From an uncultured Clostridiaceae bacterium (GTDB lineage: Bacteria > Bacillota > Clostridia > Lachnospirales > Lachnospiraceae), in the NCBI GenBank assembly GCA_958441075.1, contig CAUCBQ010000125.1, positions 1 through 6,319 on the forward strand: a stretch of 6,319 bases of DNA, in the 5' to 3' direction. A program made the position numbers and the translations under genes. Shown here piece by piece: positions 1 to 6,319 of this stretch. The notes beneath the pieces were generated by a model. It was not told where the DNA came from. It worked only from the letters and a program-made list of their open reading frames with translations, and searched no databases. The first letter of the stretch is position 1. The number at the start of each line of letters is the position of its first letter.

Positions 1-881
1 TATTTGATGCACATAACTATGTAGACCCCAATTTTGTACGGGAGATGAATAATACCTTTGACAGCGGCCACTATGCGGCTCTTACCAGCTACCGCAATTC
101 CAAAAACTTCGGAGCCAACTGGATCTCTGCCGGATACGGGCTGTGGTTCCTGCGAGAAGCCCGCTTCCTTAACTTTCCCCGTATGCTTCTGGGAACCAAC
201 TGTGCAATCTCCGGCACCGGCTTTCTGGTATCCGGGGAAATAATCCGCGAAAATGGCGGCTGGCCCTTCCATCTGTTAACAGAGGATATTGAATTTTCTG
301 TAAACTGTGCCATTGACGGCAAGGTAATCGGCTACTGCGACAAAGCGGTTATCTATGACGAACAGCCTGTTGACTTTAAACAGTCCTGGAGACAGCGGCT
401 GCGCTGGTCCAAGGGTTTTTATCAGGTAGACTGGCATTACAGCCTGGAGCTGATCCGCGGCTGTTTCCGTCCGGGCAGAAAGGGATTCTCCTGCTATGAT
501 ATTTTCATGACCGTAGCGCCGGGAATGTTCTTTACCCTGGCAGCTCTTATTATCAATGCAGTTATGCTTGGGGCCTATATTACAGAACCTGGTTATATTG
601 CGCGGATGATCGTAGAAGAAAATCTCTTCTTCCTCGGAAGAACTCTGGGAATGTTTTATGTAAGTCTGCTGATCTACGGAGCCATCACCATGGCTGTAGA
701 ATGGAAGCATATTGCCATGTCTCCCGGAAAGAAGATCCTCTATACCTTCACCTTTCCCATTTTTATGTTTACCTATATTCCAATCTCTGCCGTTGCACTT
801 GTTAAAAAGGTGGAGTGGAAGCCGATCTGCCATGGAAATACAGCCGGAGAGCTGATTCCAAGCAAGGGACAGGGACGGTAG
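1..881 (+). CDS. Membrane-bound family 2 glycosyltransferase, C-terminal part (5' end outside window)
   Basis: The reading frame is open from base 3 to a TAG stop, giving 292 visible residues. The ATG at 45 is internal, because conserved GT2 sequence (FDAHNYVDPNF) precedes it. Seen: an acidic nucleotide-sugar motif at visible residues 2-4, reading DAH rather than DxD; the acceptor-site TED motif at 93-95; QRLRW (QxxRW) at 131-135; then three hydrophobic segments near 166-194, 210-234 and 245-268. Family knowledge: TED plus QxxRW followed by membrane helices marks the cellulose/hyaluronan/poly-GlcNAc synthase type, which polymerises sugars from a nucleotide-sugar donor at the inner face of the membrane and often exports the chain. 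The sugar and polymer cannot be named, and no PilZ domain is visible. The gene ends convergently with the PLD gene, separated by a terminator. Confidence is high for the family and low for the substrate. Confidence 0.9.
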   Translation, partial: FDAHNYVDPNFVREMNNTFDSGHYAALTSYRNSKNFGANWISAGYGLWFLREARFLNFPRMLLGTNCAISGTGFLVSGEIIRENGGWPFHLLTEDIEFSVNCAIDGKVIGYCDKAVIYDEQPVDFKQSWRQRLRWSKGFYQVDWHYSLELIRGCFRPGRKGFSCYDIFMTVAPGMFFTLAALIINAVMLGAYITEPGYIARMIVEENLFFLGRTLGMFYVSLLIYGAITMAVEWKHIAMSPGKKILYTFTFPIFMFTYIPISAVALVKKVEWKPICHGNTAGELIPSKGQGR

Positions 882-911
882 GATTATATTTATAATAAAA
901 ATACTGTTTAT

Positions 912-945
912 AAAAGGGAAGCCGGCATGTGCAGCTTCCCTTTTT
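912..945. terminator. Bidirectional intrinsic terminator between the convergent GT2 and PLD genes
   Basis: A perfect 11-bp inverted repeat, AAAAGGGAAGC (912-922) and GCTTCCCTTTT (934-944), flanks an 11-nt loop. On the + strand the stem runs into a T-tract at 941-945. On the - strand the upstream A-tract becomes a T-tract. It lies 30 bp after the glycosyltransferase stop and 22 bp beyond the PLD stop, so it probably ends both transcripts. The function is inferred from structure and position. Confidence 0.85.
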
Positions 946-966
946 ATATATCAGATCAAAATCTAT

Positions 967-2352
967 TCAGAGCACATGGCGGAAGGGCCAGATCACTGCC
1001 CTGAGAATACCGTATACTGTCTTTTTTATTATATCCTGTTCTCTGGCCTCATAGGCTTCTCCGTCCTCTATACGGCCATCCGGGCTCATATGCCGGCTTT
1101 TCTCCTTTAACGCCTGTGCCTGTTTTCGGATAGAAGCGTTTAATTCAGGACACTCTACAGCCAGCATCATTTCTGTATTCAGGTATACGCTGCGCATATC
1201 AAAATTACAGGAGCCTATAATGCTCAGGCTCTCTCCCACTGCAAGGGATTTTGTATGCTGGGCCTGATCTCCCAGATATTCATAGATATGTACCCCAGTC
1301 TGCCGGAGCTTCCTTTTCTGATTGAGATAATCGGTGCATCCAAAGGGGTTGGTGCCGCTTTCCACAGCGTTGATCAGAATATCCACCCGCGCGCCCTTCT
1401 CACAGACGGATCTAAGATCCTCATACATCTCTTTGCTGCATATCATATAAGGGGTCTGAACCAGAATATCCTTTTCTCCTTCCATAGCCCCAAGCATCTG
1501 TTCCCACACAACCGGCTCCTTGTTTTCCGGCTTTACGGGATTCGTCCACAGCCGGATTCCCTTTGTCTTTACAGTCGCCTCTTCCCAGTCCTGTTTCAAA
1601 TAAATCCGGTCAAAGGCTTCCGGATACCTCTCCCGCACCCGGTCATAGCACTGCTCCAGTCCTCCTGCGCCTCCTTTGCGGTCAAATTCCTTACAGCAGG
1701 GCTGATTCCATATCTCATCAAAATATACTTCCAGAGCCTGAAAAGAACTGCCCTGTCCCGGATCTGTTTCATATACCAGAAGATCTCTGTCCTCATTATA
1801 GCTTTCCTTATAATATCCCAGAAATCGATTGTCTGTATTTCTGCCTCCCAGAATATAGCCCCAGTCATCTGCAATCAGATATTTGTCATGCATCCTGTAA
1901 TTCGTCTTCCAGGGCCTGATTAAATCAATAGGGTTATAGAAACGGGCTTCCACCTGTTCATGGGAAACCAGCTGCATAAAATGATCGCTGTTTGAAAGGA
2001 AGAATTCTCCATTAATGCCGTCTACCAGAATCCTGACCTCCACCCCCCTCTGGGCTGCTTTCCACAAAGCCGACATTATATCCTGTCCGCTTTCCTCATC
2101 CCTGAAATCAAAGGTTGTAAGAATAATCCTCTCTCTGGCAGCCTCAATGAGTCTCAGACGCCAGATCAGAGCCTCTTTGTTATCATCAATACAGCGGATA
2201 CGTTCTTCTGCCTCAGATGTATATTTCGCCGTATTCGTTCCGGCGCTGCATCCGGCCTTTTTATGAAACAGCGGCGGAACTATCAGACAAAGAACCAGAA
2301 ATAAAAGCCACAGAGAGAATATTAAAACAGCATACCTGAACCTTTTTCTCAT
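967..2352 (-). CDS. Phospholipase D-family protein, cardiolipin synthase (ClsC/YmdC)-like
   Basis: A complete 461-aa protein. One N-terminal membrane helix (about residues 7-28) is followed by two PLD domains. The first HKD motif is intact (H155, K157, D162, then GGRNTDNRF). The second has H366 and K368, but Gly373 stands where Asp is usual, followed by GSCNFDMRS and LNTEMMLAVE. The GGRN and GS.N.D.RS..LNTEM signatures resemble E. coli ClsC/YmdC. In that family the two histidines carry out phosphatidyl transfer to make cardiolipin at the membrane. The C-terminus (about 443-461) is hydrophobic and basic, possibly membrane-contacting. The ATG start is supported by AAAGGGGA 8 nt upstream and a promoter about 40 bp away. 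It is divergent from the permease and convergent with the glycosyltransferase. The Gly substitution leaves open reduced activity or another phosphodiester substrate; otherwise cardiolipin synthase is the best call. Confidence 0.88.
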   Translation of the reverse strand: MRKRFRYAVLIFSLWLLFLVLCLIVPPLFHKKAGCSAGTNTAKYTSEAEERIRCIDDNKEALIWRLRLIEAARERIILTTFDFRDEESGQDIMSALWKAAQRGVEVRILVDGINGEFFLSNSDHFMQLVSHEQVEARFYNPIDLIRPWKTNYRMHDKYLIADDWGYILGGRNTDNRFLGYYKESYNEDRDLLVYETDPGQGSSFQALEVYFDEIWNQPCCKEFDRKGGAGGLEQCYDRVRERYPEAFDRIYLKQDWEEATVKTKGIRLWTNPVKPENKEPVVWEQMLGAMEGEKDILVQTPYMICSKEMYEDLRSVCEKGARVDILINAVESGTNPFGCTDYLNQKRKLRQTGVHIYEYLGDQAQHTKSLAVGESLSIIGSCNFDMRSVYLNTEMMLAVECPELNASIRKQAQALKEKSRHMSPDGRIEDGEAYEAREQDIIKKTVYGILRAVIWPFRHVL

Positions 2353-2360
2353 TTGCAGTT

Positions 2361-2368
2361 TCCCCTTT
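2361..2368 (-). promoter_or_regulatory. Ribosome binding site of the PLD gene
   Basis: On the - strand this reads AAAGGGGA, 8 nt before the ATG at 2352. It supports that start codon, and the membrane helix begins directly after it. Confidence 0.7.
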
Positions 2369-2392
2369 CATTTTCATCTGTTATTAAGAAGA

Positions 2393-2421
2393 AGTATATC
2401 ACATATTTTTCCTGTTTTTAA
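2393..2421 (-). promoter_or_regulatory. Candidate sigma-A promoter of the PLD gene
   Basis: On the - strand a -35-like TTAAAA (2416-2421) is separated by exactly 17 bp from a -10-like TATACT (2393-2398, five of six matches to consensus). It predicts a leader of about 33 nt before the start codon. The -35 overlaps a TTAAGG half-site at 2418-2423, so a bound regulator could block it. This was read by eye, with no start-site data. Confidence 0.5.
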
Positions 2422-2451
2422 GGCTGTCTCACCCTTAATTTCCATTTAAGG
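2418..2451. repeat. Cluster of three TTAAGG half-sites, candidate operator
   Basis: TTAAGG occurs at 2418-2423 and 2446-2451 (as TTTAAGG, 28 bp apart), and its reverse complement CCTTAA at 2433-2438. The second and third form a perfect 6-bp dyad with a 7-bp spacer (2433-2451). The cluster lies between the two divergent promoters, and the first copy overlaps the PLD -35. The arrangement suits a dimeric regulator. No regulator gene is in the window, and chance in A/T-rich DNA remains possible. Confidence 0.35.
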
Positions 2452-2495
2452 AAATAAAATTCTTTTAAAAACCCGATAAAAAATATTACTTTCAT

Positions 2496-2524
2496 TTGAA
2501 TATTTTATAAAAATATGATATCCT
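2496..2524 (+). promoter_or_regulatory. Candidate promoter of the permease gene
   Basis: A -35-like TTGAAT (2496-2501), a 17-bp spacer and TATCCT (2519-2524) match consensus at four of six positions each. A better -10, TATGAT (2514-2519), lies just upstream, but its best-spaced -35 (TTCATT, 2491-2496) is weaker. Either predicts a leader of about 30-40 nt. The preceding A/T-rich stretch (2452-2490) could act as an UP element. The exact choice is uncertain. Confidence 0.45.
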
Positions 2525-2546
2525 AGTGAAGTTAAACATTTTAGAA

Positions 2547-2554
2547 AAGGAAGG
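2547..2554 (+). promoter_or_regulatory. Ribosome binding site of the permease gene
   Basis: AAGGAAGG lies 6 nt before the ATG at 2561. It supports that start, which is followed by a short polar N-terminus and then the first membrane helix. Confidence 0.75.
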
Positions 2555-2560
2555 TTATCA

Positions 2561-3991
2561 ATGGAAAACTCAAAGAAAATCACCTGGTACACCCTGGCGT
2601 TCATGGCCTTTTCCACGGTCTGGGGCTTCGGAAATGTACTCAACGGCTTTGTATACTTTAATGGTATACAGGTTATTTTCAGCTGGATTCTGATGTTTGC
2701 ACTGTATTTTGTGCCCTATGCCCTTATGGTAGGCGAGCTGGGATCTGCCTTTAAAAATTCCGGCGGCGGCGTCAGCTCCTGGATTCACGAAACAATCAGC
2801 CCAAAATTTGCTTACTACGCAGGCTGGACCTACTGGGCCTGCCATGTTACCTATATCGCCAGCAAGGGAAGCGGCGGCTTAAAGGCATTAAGCTGGATGA
2901 TTTTCCAGAATGGAACTACCTACGACCAGTTCCCCACAATCTGGATTCAGCTGGCTACACTGGCTGCTCTTTTATTCTTCTGCTGGGTGGCCAGCCGGGG
3001 CTTAAATCCCTTAAAAAAGCTTGCAACAATCGCCGGAACCAGTATGTTCGTCATGTCCATTCTGTATATCCTGATGATGTTTGCAGCTCCTGCTATCAAT
3101 CCAAACGGCGGCTATGTTACCATGGAATTCAGTAAGGAAACTCTGATCCCTCAGTTTAATCTGGGATATTTTACTTCCTTATCCATTCTCGTATTTGCCG
3201 TAGGCGGCTGTGAGAAGATCTCACCTTATGTAAATAAGGTAAAAGATCCCTCCCGTGGCTTCCCCAAGGGTATGATCGCCCTTGCCATTATGGTTATGGT
3301 CTGCGCAATTCTCGGAACCATCGCCATGGGTATGATGTTTGACCCCGCAGTCATCAATGAAAGCTCCGAAAGCTTTAACTCCTACGTGTCCAACGGCTCC
3401 TACTGGTCCTTCCAGAAGCTGGGCGAATACTACCATGTAGGAAATCTGCTGTTAATCATCTATGCAGCCTGCAACGCCATCGGCCAGTTCTCCACCCTGG
3501 TTTTAAGTATTGACGCTCCGCTGCGTATGCTTCTTGATAATGAGGATGCAAGACAGTTCATTCCCAGCAGACTGTTAAAGAAGAATCAGCACGGCGCTTA
3601 TATCAATGGCATCTTAATGGTAGCCGGCCTGTCAGGAAGCATTATCCTGATCCAGTCCTTTGTACCGGGCGCCGCTGCCGTACTGACCCAGTTAAACAAG
3701 TTAAACTCTGTTACCATGCCTCTGCGTTACCTGTGGGTATTCGTAGCCTATATCGCTCTGCGCAAGGCAGTAGATAAGTTCCATCCGGAATACCGCTTTG
3801 TAAAGAATCAGGGCATTGCTCTGACTGCCGGTATCTGGTGCTTCGCTGTCACTGCTTTCTGCTGTATTCTGGGTATGTATGTGGAAGGCGACCCGGCGTC
3901 TACTGCTTTAAATGTAATCACTCCTTTTGTGCTTACCGCTCTTGGCCTGATCCTTCCGATCATCAAGAAAAACGAAAAAACAGCCGGCTGA
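2561..3991 (+). CDS. APC-superfamily amino acid permease, glutamate/GABA transporter (GadC/YjeM)-like
   Basis: A complete 476-aa, very hydrophobic protein of usual APC length with about 12 likely membrane helices. TM1 (about 8-30) carries GFGN at 22-25, where APC transporters have the unwound Gly-rich substrate-binding segment. SGGGVSSWI (67-75) matches the conserved GG..SW region after TM2. TM6 holds FAVGGCE (212-218), followed by the cytoplasmic signature KVKDPSRGFPKG (226-237), typical of the superfamily. The family moves amino acids across the cytoplasmic membrane by proton symport or by exchange. The pattern resembles the glutamate/GABA antiporter subgroup more than the arginine/agmatine exchangers, but the substrate cannot be read from sequence. 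No decarboxylase adjoins it, so an acid-resistance exchange role has no support from context. It is monocistronic, with its own promoter, ribosome site and terminator. Confidence 0.88.
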   Translation: MENSKKITWYTLAFMAFSTVWGFGNVLNGFVYFNGIQVIFSWILMFALYFVPYALMVGELGSAFKNSGGGVSSWIHETISPKFAYYAGWTYWACHVTYIASKGSGGLKALSWMIFQNGTTYDQFPTIWIQLATLAALLFFCWVASRGLNPLKKLATIAGTSMFVMSILYILMMFAAPAINPNGGYVTMEFSKETLIPQFNLGYFTSLSILVFAVGGCEKISPYVNKVKDPSRGFPKGMIALAIMVMVCAILGTIAMGMMFDPAVINESSESFNSYVSNGSYWSFQKLGEYYHVGNLLLIIYAACNAIGQFSTLVLSIDAPLRMLLDNEDARQFIPSRLLKKNQHGAYINGILMVAGLSGSIILIQSFVPGAAAVLTQLNKLNSVTMPLRYLWVFVAYIALRKAVDKFHPEYRFVKNQGIALTAGIWCFAVTAFCCILGMYVEGDPASTALNVITPFVLTALGLILPIIKKNEKTAG

Positions 3992-4014
3992 ACGAAAGCC
4001 TGATGGCTGTCTGC

Positions 4015-4065
4015 AAAAAGGAGCTCCGCCTATCTGATCCTGTCAGATACGCAGAGCTCCTTTTG
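4015..4065. terminator. Composite bidirectional terminator between the permease and the EAL/GGDEF gene
   Basis: The outer stem is AAAAGGAGCTC (4016-4026) pairing with GAGCTCCTTTT (4054-4064), 11 bp. Inside it, after a short mismatched stretch with two possible G-C pairs, is a second perfect stem, TATCTGA (4031-4037) with TCAGATA (4043-4049), closing a 5-nt loop. The + strand ends in TTTTGTTTT; the - strand reads into five T. It begins 24 bp after the permease stop and directly follows the TAA of the opposite gene, so it probably ends both transcripts. The nested stem makes it longer than a minimal terminator. Confidence 0.85.
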
Positions 4066-4067
4066 TT

Positions 4068-6319
4068 TTAATCTTCTGTTTTTTTCATTTCCCCGTAATA
4101 GCTGTACCTGTTCTTTCCTCTTTTCTTGCTTTCGTACAGCGCAGTATCCGCCCGTTTCAGCGATTCATCATAGCAAAATCCTTCTCCGGTCACAAAGCAG
4201 ATTCCCGCACTGCAGGCAAGAATGGAACCGCAGGAGGTATTTAACCGGGAAAACAGCTGTTCCATTCTTCTGTCCAGAATTTCTTTCTTCTCAATTCCCT
4301 TTACAAATACCAGAAACTCATCCCCGCCCAGACGACCAATCAAATCATGGCTGCGGAACGTATGGCGCAGTACCTCTGCCAGTTCCTTCAGCACCTCATC
4401 TCCCTTCAGATGACCATACTGGTCGTTAATCTGTTTAAAATCATCCAAATCCAGAATAATCAGGGCCCCTTTGGAAGCCTCTTCTTCAGAAGCCATGTAA
4501 TCTGACACCTCTTTTTCAAAGACTGTCCGATTGTATACTCTGGTAAGCGGATCACTCTTTGCCGCCGTCTCTGTGGCAAGCTCTCTGCGCTTTTCAGCAT
4601 CAATATTTTTCAGATATAACAGGGCGTACATATTTTCCGTATACCGGTCCTGGAACACATGGATCACCAGCTTCATCCAGCATAGTTTCTCATCTACATA
4701 GCGTCTGAAACACAATTCCATGGTAGGGATTCCCTTTTTATACATTTCCTTCATATATTGAAGGTTCATATGCTTTTTATAAAGCTCCATATCTGCGGGA
4801 AAAATCACACGACGGTTTAGCTGCATCTCTACAATATGGTCAAAATCCATATTTTTTTCCCTGCTTTCTTCCTGGCATGGAGCCCAAAGCCCCTCCGCTT
4901 CCATGATATAACCGCTTTCCACGTCCACCTCTGCATGGGCCACTGTTTCTGAAAGAAGGGCCTGATAAAAATCACTTTTTTTCATATACTCCAGCTCTAT
5001 GGCCCGCTCCTGATCCGCCGGGTCCATAAGCACCGCAACCGTATGGACGTCTTCCTTCTTCTCACTGAGATGGCGGGTTTTTACCTTAAACCATTCATAG
5101 GAGCCTGACTTGGTACGAAAGAGAATTTCACTGCCTGCACAGTTCCACTGATTCTGGATATCCTGAAACAGACTTCTGAATTCATCCGCAAAATGTGGGT
5201 GAACGATCTGTCTGCGAATCCAGCACTCCGGGAAATCCTCTTCCCTGATCCTGTCTCCTGCGATCATTTTTCTCTTTGTATGAAAATAAATGGCGTGTTT
5301 TTTCTCATTGTATTCGAAAAGCTCGCTTTTGATCCCTCCGGGCAGAAAATCCGGGCGTACCAGATCACTGATGATCCTGTGATATCCTTCCAGCCAGATA
5401 GTTCCATCCTGCTCCCGCATTCGGATAATCATACAGCGAACCGTCACCTCACCCTTTGTGGGATGGTTCCAGGTATATTCCACCTGCGTGATCTTTCCTG
5501 TCTCAATGGCGCTTTCAATTGCCAGATTAATATAGTTGTAATATCCATCGTTGATCCTGTCATACCAGTGAAAATAGCATTCCCCTGGAGAAAGCCGTTC
5601 CTCCACCCCCATAATCCTCAACATCACCGGGTCTGCATAAAGCTCATACCGTTCTTCTTCATAATTAATACATATCTTCCACAATCCCAGATTGGTATGG
5701 TCAAGAATCCCCTCATAATGATCAGCGGAAAACAGTTCAGAGTCCCTTTCCTCCTGTCCCTTAGATGTGTGCATTTGAGACTTTAATACATTCTTAATCC
5801 GTTTTTCATATGTCTTGGATGTTCCGGACAGATATTCCTGTTCGAATTCTTCTTTTTTACAGGGCTTGGCAAACAGATACCCCTGAAGTACATCCGGATT
5901 CAATTTCTTTAAAGCCATCAGCTCATCCTCTGTCTCCACACCTTCACAGCAGACACGGATCTGGGCGCTGTGAGCCAGCTGGATCATATTGTCCAGAAGC
6001 TTATAATTATAGGCATTTTTCTGAATGCGGGTCACAAAGCAGCGGTCGATCTTGGTTTCGTCAATATCAATGCTTTTCAAATAGCTCAGGCTGGAATATC
6101 CGGTTCCGAAATCATCAATGGCAATCTGGATTCCCCTGCGCTTCCAGTCGTAAAAAATCTTATTATAGTAGCTGTAATCCTGCAGCTGCATGCTTTCCGT
6201 CACTTCCAACGTAAGGGCGTCGCCCGGAAGATCAGTCTCCCTCAGGATATTTAAAACATCATCACCGATTTCATCCCGGCGCAGCTGTACATAGGAAATA
6301 TTAACACTGATATGAAATC
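4068..6319 (-). CDS. Bifunctional c-di-GMP protein, EAL - PAS-like modules - GGDEF (N-terminus outside window)
   Basis: The frame runs open to the window edge; 749 residues are visible. A TTG at 6209 is not the start, because FHISVNISYVQLRRDEI, typical EAL sequence, precedes it. EAL domain (visible 1 to about 165): VN at 5-6, LEVTES at 37-42, DDFGTGYSS at 68-76, TKID, EGVET at 125-129 and QGY at 145-147 are all present; the EAL tripeptide itself lies off the window. Residues about 200-575 hold roughly three PAS-like modules, probably sensory or linking. GGDEF domain (about 586-745): SDPLTRVYNR, LDLDDFKQIND, inhibitory-site RSHD at 655-658 and intact GGDEF at 664-668. Family knowledge: EAL hydrolyses c-di-GMP and GGDEF makes it from two GTP. 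Both look competent, so net direction is unknown. EAL before GGDEF reverses the common order. No membrane helix is visible, so this part is cytoplasmic. Confidence 0.92.
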   Translation of the reverse strand, partial: FHISVNISYVQLRRDEIGDDVLNILRETDLPGDALTLEVTESMQLQDYSYYNKIFYDWKRRGIQIAIDDFGTGYSSLSYLKSIDIDETKIDRCFVTRIQKNAYNYKLLDNMIQLAHSAQIRVCCEGVETEDELMALKKLNPDVLQGYLFAKPCKKEEFEQEYLSGTSKTYEKRIKNVLKSQMHTSKGQEERDSELFSADHYEGILDHTNLGLWKICINYEEERYELYADPVMLRIMGVEERLSPGECYFHWYDRINDGYYNYINLAIESAIETGKITQVEYTWNHPTKGEVTVRCMIIRMREQDGTIWLEGYHRIISDLVRPDFLPGGIKSELFEYNEKKHAIYFHTKRKMIAGDRIREEDFPECWIRRQIVHPHFADEFRSLFQDIQNQWNCAGSEILFRTKSGSYEWFKVKTRHLSEKKEDVHTVAVLMDPADQERAIELEYMKKSDFYQALLSETVAHAEVDVESGYIMEAEGLWAPCQEESREKNMDFDHIVEMQLNRRVIFPADMELYKKHMNLQYMKEMYKKGIPTMELCFRRYVDEKLCWMKLVIHVFQDRYTENMYALLYLKNIDAEKRRELATETAAKSDPLTRVYNRTVFEKEVSDYMASEEEASKGALIILDLDDFKQINDQYGHLKGDEVLKELAEVLRHTFRSHDLIGRLGGDEFLVFVKGIEKKEILDRRMEQLFSRLNTSCGSILACSAGICFVTGEGFCYDESLKRADTALYESKKRGKNRYSYYGEMKKTED

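Noticed and set aside
45..47. ATG as the start of the glycosyltransferase
   Set aside because: Conserved donor-site sequence lies upstream in the same frame, and no ribosome binding site fits a true start; the gene is cut by the window edge.
276..833. Long - strand open frame opposite the glycosyltransferase
   Set aside because: It overlaps conserved GT2 coding sequence and has no family signature; it is a shadow frame.
1255..1923. Long + strand open frame opposite the PLD gene
   Set aside because: It is antisense to a gene with clear HKD motifs, has no ribosome site or recognisable domain, and its composition is that of a shadow frame.
2248..2262. Possible lipoprotein cleavage site (KAGC, Cys35) in the PLD protein
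   Set aside because: Lys at the -3 position and two charged lysines before it do not fit a lipobox; the N-terminus reads better as an uncleaved membrane anchor.
4015..4065. Nested hairpin as a riboswitch or small RNA
   Set aside because: It lies after both convergent stops, has terminator T-tracts on both strands and contains no known aptamer core; terminator is the simpler reading.
5193..5786. + strand open frame opposite the PAS region of the EAL/GGDEF gene
   Set aside because: No ribosome site or domain; it is explained by the codon composition of the real gene on the other strand.
6207..6209. TTG as the start of the EAL/GGDEF gene
   Set aside because: The frame stays open to the window edge and the upstream translation (SVNISYVQLRR) is conserved EAL sequence, so the TTG encodes the Leu of LEVTES.

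Overview
This 6.3 kb window looks like ordinary chromosome from a Firmicute of the Lachnospiraceae type (Blautia or Lachnoclostridium-like). The evidence is AGGA-rich ribosome binding sites, A/T-rich promoter gaps, hairpin-plus-T terminators, and protein families typical of that group: a membrane GT2 glycosyltransferase, a ClsC-like phospholipase D protein, an APC permease and a PAS-rich GGDEF/EAL protein. The genus cannot be fixed from the sequence alone. No tRNA, rRNA, CRISPR, insertion sequence, prophage or plasmid signal was seen.

There are four protein genes in strictly alternating orientation (+, -, +, -), so none shares an operon with another inside the window. (1) Positions 1-881, + strand: the C-terminal part of a membrane-bound, processive-type GT2 glycosyltransferase, cut by the window edge. 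(2) Positions 967-2352, - strand: a complete 461-aa cardiolipin synthase-like PLD protein whose second HKD motif has Gly in place of Asp. (3) Positions 2561-3991, + strand: a complete 476-aa APC amino acid permease. (4) Positions 4068-6319, - strand: a c-di-GMP turnover protein, cut at its N-terminus, in the order EAL, about three PAS-like modules, GGDEF. The visible catalytic residues of both enzymatic domains and the RxxD inhibitory site are intact.

Each convergent pair (1/2 and 3/4) is separated by a short gap holding one hairpin with A-tract and T-tract flanks that can terminate both strands. The divergent pair (2/3) shares a 208-bp gap. This gap holds a candidate promoter for each gene and three TTAAGG half-sites, two of them forming the dyad CCTTAA-N7-TTAAGG, which may be a regulator site.

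The genes do not form a clear pathway. Three concern the envelope (surface polysaccharide synthesis, phospholipid synthesis, amino acid uptake) and the fourth is a second-messenger enzyme. A link from c-di-GMP to the glycosyltransferase is conceivable from other bacteria, but nothing here shows it. No convincing new system was found. The points most worth a second look are the reversed EAL-PAS-GGDEF architecture, the altered HKD motif and the TTAAGG cluster.
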